A stretch of DNA of 64,000 nt, taken from assembly GCA_935421135.1 (NCBI GenBank), contig OW285187.1, positions 13,913,929-13,977,928 of the forward strand. The letters run 5' to 3'. This document shows positions 1-14,800 of the stretch, piece by piece. Numbering within the stretch: position 1 is the stretch's first letter; every line of letters begins with the position of its first letter. This DNA comes from Bugulina stolonifera. Taxonomy: Eukaryota; Bryozoa; Gymnolaemata; Cheilostomatida; Bugulidae. A program made the translations under genes and the position numbers. Below the pieces are notes generated by a model, which worked only from the letters and a program-made list of their open reading frames with translations, was not told the origin of the DNA and searched no databases.

Positions 1-299
1 TCTAGGCACTCAATATATTGTGCCACTAGATAGCTGAGTGCGTCTTAATGCTACCTGAAAACACGTGGCATAACCCCTTTAAAAGCGGCAGCAATAATAA
101 TGGAACATAGACTGTGATCTACTGGAAACATGATCTTTACGTGTAGACAGGAAGAACAGTATGGTTTGTTCAACCACATACATAACAAGAAGGTACCAAA
201 CACCAAGCCTCTTCGGATGGCTTCCAATAAAACAAAATCATACAGTACCATCATTCATTCATACGTGATATGATAAATCTAGTCTCTTGTACGACTTAC

Positions 300-3200
300 C
301 AGGGCTGAAGTTGACTGCACTGCTATTTTTACCGCCAGGAAGAGCATTTTGTATGACAACACTGTAACTTCCTCCCCTCTCTAGAGTTACTATCCAGTAG
401 TTTGTTCCATTATTTACTCTCTGTGGTTCAATAGTGGTATCCTCTCCAGTAAGGTAGACTATGTGGTCCTATATATAACACATTTAGATACAGGTACATA
501 TAATAAATAATATACTAGCCAGATTATTACGCTAGCAGTAAGTGTATGGCAGCTTATTGGCCTAGCAACAATAATCAACTGAAATAAAGTTAACATTAGG
601 GTAACCCATAGCCATGTAGTCAAAGCTTAGAATAACTTTATGCAGTTTTCCACCCTACCTTCTCTTACATGGAACACCACATGTCTACATAGCACTGACC
701 ACAGTCATATTGTAGAATGAAGGTTGAAACTGGAATTTTTAACATGATCCTTTATCGTCAGTCAACTCCTAGCGTTAGTGTAATGTGTGCTGAGGACATG
801 TGCTAGTAATGAAGTACTCACCCCTCTAGATTGGTGGCATGTCGGCTTCCATGTTATGTTGACAGATATGGGATCTCCCATATCAGAGAACCGGGATTGA
901 AATACCAGTGACCTCAGGCCATCACCGGGTGGGTAGAGAGGTTTTATATGGCGGGGAGGACCAAGGTAATCTATAATATGATGCATCACATCAAATGTAC
1001 ATATACATGTATTAGTGCCTGAATAGCACAAAGGAGAGCCCAACAACCGGCTTGACCACTTCTCAGGTAAACAAATTGAACTGAATACCTAGCGCCCAGT
1101 ACCATTAACACTCAACTCCCTCATGTGGAGCCTAATAACCACAGTAGCTCATAACTGCCTGTGATATATATAGTTGTTAACACTTAGAAGGGAAGTGAGA
1201 CTATAGCCGATAATCCCAAATATCGTACCAACCAATGGAAGTTAACATTTCTGTTACTGTATGTTTAGAGTTTGAGGTGTTACTAGCTACACTGTACTGG
1301 TGACTAGAAAAACCATTAGCCGGCCATCCATTCATTTACATAGAATAATATATTATATTATAACAACAGTATATAAATGTATGGTGAAAGTAACAAACAG
1401 AGAATAGTACCGTCTAGAGTCTTAAAGAATCTGGGAGCAGAACGAGGCCCAGCGTAAGGCAACTTCACTCTCACTGCAACAAAGTACATCTCACAGCCAA
1501 TCAGTTTGTCAATAGTGAGGCTATTGGTTTTGGAGGTACGGGTGGGCAGATAGTCTCCCTCTTCAAGTTTAACTTTCTCTGTTGCCATGACAACCTCATA
1601 TTGAGCAGCCTGTGAGTAAACGAGATGTATATAATGTATGATTTCATGTACAGAACACTGTACACTGCATATATATTCAGTTACTATGTAGTGTTGGTAA
1701 TCATTATAACTATAATAGTATTACACTCACAACTTACTGTGTAACTTTAATGGATCATATAGAAGAGGGAGGAGGAATGAAATGTATAATATTATACTGT
1801 ATCTTTACACCAAGTGAGTGAGATGATAACTCCTGATTAGTGAACCATTGTGGAATATACATCAGCTACACATCACCTGCCAGCTACAGCTGATTATTTA
1901 CATGTACAGTATAATATTATATATGTACATGTATATATACACTGTATACGTATAACTTACACCCTGTACTTTATCCCAAGATATCTTGGCTGTATTAGCT
2001 GTGATATCCTGTATAGTCACTCCAGTTACAGCCTTCACCACTTCACCTATAAAACAACACACACTGACACTGTCTACCAGGATGAACCACACAAACAAAT
2101 GCACAAACATACAGACACTATAACATGAAATAGAGAAATAATGTGCACCTGTGGTAGTACAAAGTGCTCTAGCGTATCCACTTGTACAAGTTGGCCTGGC
2201 ATCTTTAGAGCTTTCCAGATCCCATCTTTCAACCTCAGCAGAGATGGTATAACTTTTGCCTGCTGCCAAGTTGGACACTGCAAGAATATACAGACAGGGC
2301 TCTAGTTAATCATCATACAAGTTCAATAGATACCTGCACTATTTCTAGTGCTACATCCGCACTATTTCTAGTGCTACATCCGCACTACTTCTAGTGCTAC
2401 ATCCGCACTACTTCTAGTGCTACATCCGCACTACTTCTAGTGCTACATCCGCACTACCCTAACACACGGTTACTAGTTTTCAAAATTCTAACAGAGTTTC
2501 CAATTTCACAATTAGAACGGAGTACTACCGTGTTAAACTGATGTACACAAAATAGCTTGGCAAAGGAGTTTAAGGTTTACTAAAGGTATACCAGTTAGCA
2601 CTAGTAGCTGCTCCAATGACTCGTATGGTTGTCTGCTCACCTTATACGAAACTAGTGAGCAAATGTACAATATAATGCAAGGGTAGACTCACTTGTGACA
2701 TCATAGTCCTCTAGCTTAGAATCCAGATCAACAGTTTGAGCCTGAGGTATGCCGTCCATGTCTATAGTGCTGACACGGATCACATATTTCCAGCGATTAT
2801 ACGACTCTGTCTTCTGATTGGACTTGACCAGCACACCGACAGAGTTTGGTGTCGAGGCAGCACATCTGATAGTAGGAGTAATCAACTCTACACAGTGAGT
2901 CAAGTTCAGCTTTTCCCCGGCTCCAGCACCATTAACAGCCCAGACCTACAGAACAGCGTAGAGTAGACACCAGATGGTTGGAATACAGGCAACCAGCTCC
3001 AATACTATGAAACATTAGCTTTTAATATTCCTCATAACATTGACATAGATAATCAATTATCATTTTATTGCACAAGGGTTCAAATTTAAAAAGTACATGT
3101 AGGTATCAGAAAGTATTAACTGAAGTTGTCCACTCATGTTAAAAGATGCCTCCACTCAATATCTTTTAGATGCATTCTTACACTCTAATCTTGCGACCCA

Positions 3201-5853
3201 GCAGATAAATAACTGTACAACATTGCATATAATTACTTCTGATGATAAAAACAGAGTTAACACTACACCAGCATATAGTGCAGTGTTACATACATGTACA
3301 TTTATATAGTCTGTGACTGCACCTATAGAGGAAGATAACATGTACTTACTGTGACTGTCATCTTCCGACTGGATCTTATATCATAGGAAATGGGAACATA
3401 TACCCTCATCTCTACTAGTCCAGTATCCTTTACCTCCTTCTCACCAGAAGTAAATGCCTAAATAGATAACAACACAACTTCAACCGTAGAAGCAACTCAA
3501 CATATACACACAGCCTATACCAGGGTTCTCAACCTTTTTCATACCATGGCCCACTTTGCCCAATCTAAAATTCCTATGGCCCACAAGAGGTCACAACAGA
3601 TAATCAGAAATCAGTAATTTTTAGTATATATAGATGACTGTATTGGAAAGATTGCCATATTTGTATAAAGCCAGAAAAGGAAACAATATGAAAGTTAGTG
3701 AGAGCCTTGGCACTGATGTTTGCCTGCAAGTTCTTCATATCGTGGTTCCACTTGAGATAAAGCACATCTGATGCCATGGGCTACTTCAAGGCGGTTCCTT
3801 GATTTAGTTTTCAACTGCACCATTGTAGAAATTCCTGACTCGCAGAGATAATTATGTTGTTGCAAATGGCAGTAACATCCTTAGACATTCCTTGGCTACT
3901 GATGGATGGCTGGATGCCATTCTGGGCGAAAACTAGTTGAGGGATACTGCAGCAAATAAATCTTTCGCCTCGGAATCATTTTTTAGCTCTATAAGCTCAT
4001 CTTGCAGGTGATCTTCAATATCCTCTACTTATGTTTGGAACAGATTTCTCAGCTTGAAATTTATTGGTTGAGCACCAATTAACTCAGACAGCTTCTGGAA
4101 GGAGCTGAAGACTCCACCTTCTGTCTTGCGCTTCCAATTCTCCAGTTTCTGGGTAAATGCGTTGATTGCATCTATCAACTGGATGGATAACAGTAGTTTC
4201 TGGACCTTGGAGTTTCAAATTCAAAGTATTCAGATGCTCAAACATTAACTAGATAGGCCAGTTGCTGCAGAAAGTAGTTGTTACTGGGTGATTTGGAGAC
4301 CTACATGAATGGACAACTCCTATTTACTTGTATACTATGTACTATGTATACTATGTATGCCCTGTGGCCCCTGAAAATCTCTGTTGTGGCCCCCTGGGGG
4401 CCATTGGCTCCCCTTTGAGAACCCCTGGCCTATACCAACAATGGTAATGTACAGGTATATACAATGTATGTGATATGACATATGTAGAAGCAATAAAGGT
4501 AAGCAGATGTATGCTAGACTCACCCCACCAGATGTTGTGACACTATACATATACTTAAAGATATGTCCTCTGGGATGCAGAGGATAATGCCAAGAAAATA
4601 TCCAGTAACCAGGGTCCTCAGCCTCCTCATCAACCTTAGCAGTGATGTGTCCAACAGGTCCTGGGGCTATAACACACGTAGCAATGGCATTGAGGTGCCA
4701 GGATTTGAACACTGGTTATACCTGTGGGCACTTGCTCAGCTACACCCCCTGCGGGCACCTGCTCAGCTAGACCACCGGCGGGCACCTGCTCAGCTAGACC
4801 ACCGGCGGGCACCTGCTCAGCTAGACCACCGGCGGGCACCTGCTCAGCTAGACCACCGGCGGGCACCTGCTCAGCTAGACCACCGGCGGGCACCTGCTCA
4901 GCTAGACCACCGGCGGGCACCTGCTCAGCTAGACCACCGGCGGGCAGCTGCTCAGCTAGACCACCGGCGAGCAGCTGCTCAGCTAGACCACCGGCGAGCA
5001 GCTGTTCCAGACAGAGATGAATGCCACAATGTCACAATATTACCACACGTACCACCTGTTACTACAAACACATCTACAGGGTGTGGGTACATTGTATACT
5101 GTATTTATATACAAATACCAAGATATAACAGATAATAAGGACAGACCTGCTTCTAGAGTAGATAGCCTCAGGACTTGAGAAGGTTTACCCAGTTTCTCCT
5201 GTTTTTCACTAGTAACAATAGCTCTCACATGAAACATATAGTTGGTGTAGGGCTCCAGATCTGTTATATTAGTACCAGTGGCTGTTGTAATGGTAGCATT
5301 CAACCATCTGCTGTTGTTGACTTGATGTGTGCGTATATCATGTACATACCTTGCAAACAGAAAAGCAACCGCTAGGTAGAGAGTAAGTAAAGATACAGTT
5401 AAGTTTACTAGGAAATTTTCTATGCTGAAGACCTACACGAAGAGATCTCCAAAGTCAATCTATACCTTGAACTTGATTTACCAGGAAACTATGAGCAGCT
5501 TGGAATTCAAGGCTACACACTCAATATTACAGCAAGCCACACAATAACCCACATGTCTGTATAGTATTTACACAAGGTTATCTATAACTTGTAGTATAAT
5601 CATGCTTACATGTACTGAACAACATATTTCACAGTTAGACCAGCTCCGACGACCTGGGAGACCCAGCTGAGCTGAGCGGAAGTAGAAGTAATCAGACCCC
5701 GTCTGAACTCCGTAATCCTAACACTGACGTCACAGATATCCTCGTCTGAACCATCTGAGCAGTCCCACCGGTCATCGCACATCTTCTGTAGTGCTATACA
5801 TATCCCACTCGTCTTACACTTGAACGAGTCCGATGAGCAACTCGGTGGTGCCA
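300..5853 (-). CDS. SORL1: SORL1-like fibronectin type III units 1-5 (exons 28-37)
   Basis: Five two-exon FN3 units are visible. Unit 1 starts within exon 28 ([10 protein letters not shown]) and ends in 5147-5349 ([14 protein letters not shown]). The others pair 4524-4666 with 3350-3457, 2693-2945 with 2149-2277 ([14 protein letters not shown]), 1961-2046 with 1411-1609 ([22 protein letters not shown]), and 822-970 with 300-468 ([26 protein letters not shown]). SorLA has six FN3 units before the membrane anchor, so one more is expected beyond the left edge. The last donor is gtaag at 299-295. Bases 1-294 are read as intron; no exon was recognised there. Confidence 0.85.
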
Positions 5854-8800
5854 CTAGACAAACAAACAGTGATTATGACATACAATGTACAGTCTATTAG
5901 TTCACACAGACATTATATTACTCCATACTAGGCTTACTCTATTCATTAGACTAAATCATCTCACCGGCATATAAATTGAGGAGAGAATATTTCTACACAT
6001 TTACACATACACATACACATAATATGCATGCTGTAGTACATAGAACTACAAGTATGTACATATCGATATCTACCAGTCCAGAGCATTATACATTTACATA
6101 GACTTACGTGTAGAATTATGACATCCCTCCTCGTCAGTGCCACCGAAACAGTTGGAAATACCGTCACACAGCTGTGTGCTGTTGATACACTGACGGTGGT
6201 TAAGAGCACACCGTATCTGATCAGGTCTGCAAATTTTACCTGAAACCACAAACATACAATGTAGATGAATAGAAGAAGCAGAGGTATTATACACATAAGA
6301 GTAAAATCTAACAAGATTAGAGTCAATAGGCAGAGAGCGGAGCACACCACTCCATGGCGGAGGATTTGGACAAATTCCAACTACAAGATATTCGAGCAAA
6401 TAAGTTGAGGATCATTCAGCGTAGTAGCTACCATGTAAGCGTATCCCTGCAACCTACATGTACATACGCCTGTAGCCTATAGTCAGAGCTAATTACAGTT
6501 GTTGACCTGTAAAACTACTAAATCACTGCAACAAATTCCATGTCTACTTAAAACCATAAACTAGATAAAAACATACAGTTAGCTTCATCCTCGTGGGATG
6601 GGTGGCAGTCATTGGTTCCATCACAGACTTGACTGGCAGAGAGACACTTTCCATCTGAACATCTGAACCCATCATAGCAGGGTTCTATTCTATGTGTAGT
6701 GGTGAAATCACCTACAACATGCATACACTTACTTATATACTTATGTGTTACTAAAATGGAGTATGAATATAGCTACACTTACACTATACATACATACTGT
6801 ATATACACATCATTACACTAATAGCTACACTTACACTATACATACATACTGTATATACATATAATTACACTAATAGCTACACTTACACTATACATACACA
6901 TTGTATATACACATCATTACACTAATAGCTACACTTACACTATACATACATACTGTATATACACATCATTACACTAATAGCTACACTTACACTATACATA
7001 CATACTGTATATACATATAATTACACTAATAGCTACACTTACACTATACATACACATTGTATATACACATCATTACACTAATAGCTACACTTACACTATA
7101 CATACACACTGTATATACATATCATTACACTAATAGCCACACTTACACTATACATACACACTGTATATACATATCATTACACTAATAGCTACACTTACAC
7201 TATACATACATACTGTATATACACATCATTACACTAATAGCTACACTTACACTATACATACACACTGTATATACACATCATTACACTAATAGCTACACTT
7301 ACACCAGAGCTCATCTCGGCCATCAGGACAGTTTACAAATCCATCACACTGGGCGTCCAAGGAGACACACCTACCATCATGAGTTGTGCAGAGGCAGCCG
7401 AGTGGGGAAGAAGGAAACGCTACAAAATATTATAACAATGCTACATACACATGTACCTGTGATGTTATACTATAGTGTACTGTGTACTTACATGTGGTAC
7501 TACAGTCCATGGTGTATCTACACGTAATACTACAGTGAACATTGTGTACTTACACGTAGTGCTGCGTGGTGTAGTCGTTGAACAGTTTCTCTCATCACTG
7601 AAATCGCCACAATCATTGTCATGATCACATAGCCAGTTCCTAGGTATACATTTACTTGCATTGTTGGCACATCTACAAGACAAGACACAACTTGTACCAT
7701 AAAGTATAAAGGCCCTTGCATACCTGACGGGTGAGAAGCTGTGATATGCAGTAGATGAATATTCACTTCAGTATTAACCTAGAGATAATAGAATACTAAC
7801 GCAAACTGGTACTGGGTGCAGCCTTCGTCTCCACAGCCGTGTTCGTCAGAGCTGTCATCACAGTCAGGCTCCCTGTCACACTTCCAGGCTGTAGGTATGC
7901 AGGTAAGACCATAGCGTGTGGACTGACAGTGGAACTGACTGGAGGAGCAAGTAGTGACTTCTGTAGTACCTGTATGAGAATAGCACACTCAACCTGTTAT
8001 ATACTAGTAGCAGTAATTGATGTAGATATAAATAAACATGCACATGTATAAATATACAAAACAAGAATATCAGTCAAGTGTCTATATGCACTGTACAAGC
8101 AGAGCAATACTTTATTGTATATACATATATAGCGTACACAAACTACATGTAACTATACCAAACTATCTGTAACAAATAAACCTATATTTATATCTAGTGT
8201 GAAACACACATACAGAATTCATGCATGACTGCAAGATATCACATAGGCACTCTCTGCCTGTCAACATACTACAATAGTGTACATTATACCAGCAGGCATA
8301 GGGTGTAACATATACCATAACATATACACAGTGTATTAATAGTACGAGTACTTACAGTTTGCCTCATCACTGTTGTCACCAAATCCACAGTCATTCTCTC
8401 CATCACACTTGTATCTGGCCAGTATACATCTCTTGTTGTCGCATTGGAATTTGCCTTCACCGCATTCTGCATCTGCAGACAGACGAACAGACAGCATAGT
8501 CTTTATAATATTGTATGGCTAGTAGATTATAAGCATGAATACAGTGAATATATAGCAACACTCCAAGTAAGGCTTATACCTCACTGATATACTGTACCTT
8601 AGGGTAGTATATTAGAGGTGTACAGTGTAGACAGTAGACACTGTACATCAACAACTGTAATAATACAAAGATGTTCACCCTGACATAATTGTATTTATTC
8701 TGATATAACTATTATGTTACACAGTGAATCACTAGGGTGTGCAGTTATACTAACCACAGTGCTGTTCATCACTTAGATCACCACAGTCATTGTCTCCATC

Positions 8801-11800
8801 ACACAGCCAGTCATCGTTGATACACCTCTGGGTAGACTTACACAGGAACTGGTCAGATTCACAAAGCTGTGATGCTGTTAAATTAATATAAAATAAACCA
8901 CATTTGCGCATACAATGTAATATTCAGACTATACAGTCCACACATAGGTGACGTTTATCTGTAGAAATAGTCAACTAGTGAATAGACTGAGAGTAAATAA
9001 AATATCACTTGAGTGATTAACATTTGGTTGATATCAGCCTTGAATTGAACAAATTATGAAACACTCTGGAACAGAGAGTACACACACCAGTAGTCTGCAC
9101 AGAAAGCACAGGTATATGGAACCAAAGTGTATAGTGTACTACGTGTGCAGTGTAATGTGAGTATAGTGTACAATGTGTGTAGTGTGTAGTGTGTGTGTGT
9201 GTGTGTGTGTGTGTGTAGTATACTGTGTGTAGTGTACTGTGTGTGCAGTGTACAGTGTACTATGTGTGTGTAGTGCACTGTGTGTGTAGTGTACTGTGTG
9301 TAGTGTACTGTGTGTAGTGTACTGTGTGTGCAGTGTACAGTGTACTATGTGTGTGTAGTGTACTGTGTGTGTAGTGTACTGTGTGTGCAGTGTACTGTGT
9401 GTGCAGTGTACTGTGTGTGCAGTGTATTATGTGTGTAGTGCACTGTGTGTGTAGTGTACTGTGTGTGTAGTGTACTGTGTGTGTAGTGTACTGTGTGTGC
9501 AGTGTACTGTGTGTGCAGTGTATTATGTGTGTAGTGCACTGTGTGTGTTGTGTATTGTGTGTGTTGTGTATTGTGTGTGTTGTGTATTGTGTGTGTTGTG
9601 TATTGTGTGTGTAGTGTATTTTGTGTGTAGTATACTGTGTGTAGTGTACTGTGTGTGTACTGTACTGTGTGTGTAGTGTACTGTGTGTGTAGTGTACTGT
9701 GTGTGCAGTGTACTGTGTGTGCAGTGTATTATGTGTGTAGTGCACTGTGTGTGTAGTGTATTGTGTGTGTTGTGTATTGTGTGTGTAGTGTATTGTGTGT
9801 GTTGTGTATTGTGTGTGTAGTGTATTGTGTGTGTAGTGTACTGTGTGTGTAGTGTATCATGCATGTAGTGACATATCTAGAGATGTAGCTTGAGAACTTA
9901 CGACAGTTATACTCATCACTGTCGTCTGGGCAGTCTCCCTCCCTGTCACACAGCCAAGATTTTGGTATACACCGGGTACCACTGCTACAGGCAAACTCAT
10001 CACTCGCACATGATGATGTAGCAGAACCTGTAACAAATTATATACATGTACATGTCACACATAACATACTCTGTTATAATTACATGTACACAATGTACAC
10101 CTAGTGTATGTACAAGTATTTAGTGGGGGTTCTAGAGCCATCTGCTGCACATCAGTATTAATATATCATTCATAGTGGGTTGAAAGATAGAAATCTGGTC
10201 AAGTGTTATACAACGGTATACTACTTACTTCTTTCACAGTTACCACTGGTTAGGTTAAAGTTCTCCCCTGCCTTACAGTGGCACTCCTCATTGGAGTTAG
10301 TTACATAGTTGTGTGGTTTAGCCTCGTCGGAGCAGAGACAGTACCTGTGAGTGCTAACTGTTTGGTTAGGATGTGCACTAGGTACACATATGTTAGAGCA
10401 TCCTCCATTAGACGTACCACAGCCAGTCTCCCTAGCCTGGTACTGCTTATCCCAGTTCATTCCCTACAGACAAGCATACACATATTACAGTCGGGCTAGT
10501 ACCAACAGAACACTACAGTGTTACAAGCATACTCAAGTATACAGTATATGTTAGTACTAGCACTAGTACATCCAGAGTAACATATACAAAACGTTATACA
10601 TATTATACTGTCTGTGTATAGATGAGTAGAGGTAAGTACTATACATATTACACTGTATGTGTATAGATGAGTAGAGGTAAGTACTATACATATTATACTA
10701 TATGTGTATAGATGAGTAGAGGTAAGTACTATACATATTATACTGTATATGTATAGATGAATGGAGGTAAGTACTATACATATTATACTATATGTGTATA
10801 GATGAGTAGAGGTAAGTACTATACATATTATACTGTCTGTGTATAGATGAGTAGAGGTAAGTACTATACATACTATACTATATGTGTATAGATGAGTAGA
10901 GGTAAGTACTATACATATTACACTATATGTGTATAGATGAGTAGAGGTAAGTACTATACATATTATACTGTATATGTATAGATGAATGGAGGTAAGTACT
11001 ATACATACTATACTATATGTGTATAGATGAGTAGAGGTAAGTACTATACATATTATACTGTCTGTGTATAGATGAGTAGAGGTAAGTACTATACATACTA
11101 TACTATATGTGTATAGATGAGTAGAGGTAAGTACTATACATATTACACTATATGTGTATAGATGAGTAGAGGTAAGTACTATACATATTATACTGTATAT
11201 GTATAGATGAATGCAGGTAAGTACTATACATATTATACTATATGTGTATAGATGAGTATAGAGGTAAGTACTATACATATTATACTGTCTGTGTATAGAT
11301 GAGTAGAGGTAAGTACTATACATATTATACTGTCTGTGTATAGATGAGTAGAGGTAAGTACTATACATATTATACTATATGTGTATAGATGAGTAGAGGT
11401 AAGTACTATACATATTATACTGTATGTGTATAGATGAATGGAGGTAAGTACTATACATATTATACTATATGTGTATAGATGAGTATAGAGGTAAGTACTA
11501 TACATATTATACTGTCTGTGTATAGATGAGTAGAGGTAAGTACTATACATATTATACTGTCTGTGTATAGATGAGTAGAGGTAAGTACTATACATATTAT
11601 ACTATATGTGTATAGATGAGTAGAGGTAAGTACTATACATATTATACTGTATGTGTATAGATGAATGGAGGTAAGTAGGCAGTGGCGGGTGGCATACCTT
11701 GACACTCATAATACGCTGCTCACTACTTGTCACCACGTAGAACCCATCAGCAATATCTTTGTCTCTGTACACAGACTTGATCTCGTAGTCTGTCCAATCA

Positions 11801-14800
11801 GACCAGTACAGTCTGTCCTGTGAACCAATCAGAATGACTGTTACACAGTTCACCATACAACAACAATAGTACACACGAATATGTACATAGTTGATTCCAT
11901 GCAGATGTTCATCAGTGACACATCCTCATACTTACAACACAACATACTGTTTATATGCCACCTCTACAGTATATTAGTACATGTGTATACATGTACATGT
12001 AGTAAATAACATTGTTATATTCTTGTTCACCTTGAGTAAGGAGAGCGAGAAAGGATGTTTGATCTTGATAGGATCCGATAGCATGACCTTGACATTGGAC
12101 CCATCCAGTCCACACACGATGAGATTATGTTTAAATCCATCTATGATGTATATCAGCTCCTTGTCAAAATCCACTGCCAGACCTGGGTTACACAAATCAT
12201 ACAATAAATACAGTGTGAATGGTTACAGAACCAGTAACCACTGCATAGTTTAGGTATCTATGGTTACTACTTTATATTTAACTTAAAGTGATCATGCAGC
12301 CTAGGGGTGTTTTATATCGTTTTAAAGGAAACATCGAGCCCCAGGCAGCTATTTTGAGTGTTTTTTAGGCCAATTTAGTGATAAAGAAGCATAGAAGCAG
12401 AAGCTGAGGACTATTTGGAGGACTATTGCATGTTGTCCTCTCGTGCATTTTGGTGTCAGATAACTCCCAATATTTCACAACTGAAATCCATCATTACTTT
12501 GCACTTAATGGGTTGTTGACTTTTGACCACAAGGTCAACCACTAATGAGAATAAAATGTGATCAATAACAAAATAACATTGCCACAAGTATTGAGTGATT
12601 CAAGCCAAATCTTCCTGTGACTATGCTTGCTACAGATGATGGAGTAAATAACAATATTAGCATGCATTTCAGTGTGGCAGCACATAAATTATCCCTTCAC
12701 AATAGAAGGGGCATTTTCCAACACCTATGCGGGTAATAGATATGAAACAAATGGTACGCAGCCATCAGGATGTTTAGTAGAAACACACATGGGCTAGTGA
12801 AAAAACACTATATTTTTGCATATCAAGAAGCCAGTCTCTACAAAAGTTGCACTCCATAAACCAACTAGCAGTTGGAAAAATTGTCCTGATAGTAGAGCAT
12901 AGCATTTGTTATTTAGATTGCATAGGCCTATAAATAAAAGGGCAGTTTTTCATTTTCATTTGGCATATTTTAATGACGTAAATAGTACTACTGGTAAGTT
13001 TGAATACTATTGCAGAAGTGAAAAATTCAGGTGTTACACCACAACATATGATCCTAGGAAACACTTTCTTCCTTCTGCCTATGTTTTAGGAACGGAGAAT
13101 ATTATTATCCTCTGTAACCAAAATTATACTGATAGTGATCAAGTAGCATGATGATGGCACATGTTCACTAATACAGTCACGATAGAAGAAATACAATCTG
13201 AGTTCTTTCTTATAACATTCTATGTGGCTACAGGCATAGCATACAGACTAGCTAGCTAACCTATAGTGTACCAGCAGCTACAGCAGATTTCGTCATCACA
13301 TAAAATAATAATACTTTCTAATGTTTATTCAATGGTGTCCAACTTATAAACAAGCACCAACAAAATGGTTTAGTGGTCAATGATGATCTTGTTCTTCTTC
13401 CATCCAGTGGGCTCACAATACATGTAATGTACATGTAGTGAGTTATTAGTGATAAAAATTTCTTTTGTGTACATATTTGCCCCCAAACCAGAGATTGTGA
13501 ATGTACCCTGTCAAAAACAACAATTTAGTAATATAGACACTCAATGTTGTATGAGCAAAACAACGGAGGGATGCACATGTTCTTGTGAGCTAATATTGGT
13601 TGCAATGTACAAAGGTATAATTGCTTATCTATAGCATATATTAATAATATTATAAATACAATTTAAATATTCTGTAATTTGCGTTCATGTACATGTACAT
13701 CATGTATAAGACTGCACACTACAGTCATGTTCTATCTGACAGTATCTGTACATAACATGTATAATGTTATTTATGAATCATATTACAAAACTATTAAGTA
13801 TGTTCATGTACATGTATTATAAAAATCATGTACTACATGTATACACATAAAAATGTATTATACATGCACTACATGAGTGTATAGCTCATGTCTGTACCCC
13901 ATAAGTAAGATGCACATGTATGTACATGTATACAACATTATGATTTTTATACATCTGTAAAGCTGATATATGTAATTTATTATAAATAACTATAGTAACT
14001 ATAATAAGTAATGCACATACATGTACATTGCATAACACGCCCATTCAGTTATACACGCATGTGCTAATGGCAGATGTCTTCACCAGATCCCTTCTTGGGC
14101 TGGCAGTGATATGCGTAGTGGCTCACTGATTAGCCAGTGTGGTTGGGAGGAGGCTACCTATAGAGTGCCTAGTGTAGGACTACTTCAGTAGAAATTCTTA
14201 TTTTCAATAATGCATGACACATCCTAAGTGATCAGGACAGTAGCCTAGCCACTAACTTGCTTTTGTTGCGATATAGAAAATGGACCAATTTATGTACATG
14301 TAGGTGGCTGCTAGGCTGTTGAGTGTAGAATAATTAGCAATCCACTCAGTATACCAGCTCTTGTTATCATTGTGGTCAGGGCAGAGCAGCCTTATGACAT
14401 TGGTCATATTATTGCATTCTTGTGGTTTGTGTTCTTAGTACAACTTATTTTTAAACAAAAGTAGAGAGATGACAACTTTACATGCACAGCCAAAAAACAA
14501 TTTTTGTGGAAGATAACTCTGAATTACAGAGCCATTTTACTATTAAATCTAGTGATAAATGGCTCCATTGAAAAAATGACTCTTAAAAATCAGTTGATTC
14601 GCCTTGAAAAATGGAGCGCAACGATATATGATAAGCCTAGGGTGCATGATCACTTTAATAAACAAGCATGGAACTTTTTTTATAAAACCAGTGTCACCCA
14701 AACTTGCAACTTGATAATGTATTATTCATTTAATAAGCTGAGGAGTGTATGGTAATATACTCGTACTATTGTTACTAGGTCTTGTTACATGTTGTGTGAT

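Noticed and set aside
4563..5135. 190-codon ORF with nine-residue repeats (APAQLDHRR type)
   Set aside because: Reads across a coding exon of the opposite strand and a 27-bp minisatellite; no start context or homology.
5466..5512. Possible 47-nt micro-exon between SORL1-like exons 28 and 29
   Set aside because: Including it breaks the frame of exon 29; direct splicing of 5610 to 5349 keeps it open.
9260..9864. His/Thr-rich and Cys/Val-rich ORFs on both strands
   Set aside because: Translation of a GT-rich tandem array within an intron of the SORL1-like gene.
10496..11368. 290-codon minus-strand ORF with a 15-residue repeat
   Set aside because: It is an open frame through a 45-bp intronic minisatellite; several frames are open because 45 is divisible by three.
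10594..11677. CRISPR-like regular repeats
   Set aside because: Units are contiguous with no unique spacers, and the genome is clearly eukaryotic.
12906..13634. Short plus-strand ORFs in the longest SORL1-like intron as a nested gene
   Set aside because: No recognisable domain, no splice partner, and they lie inside a TIR-bounded element.
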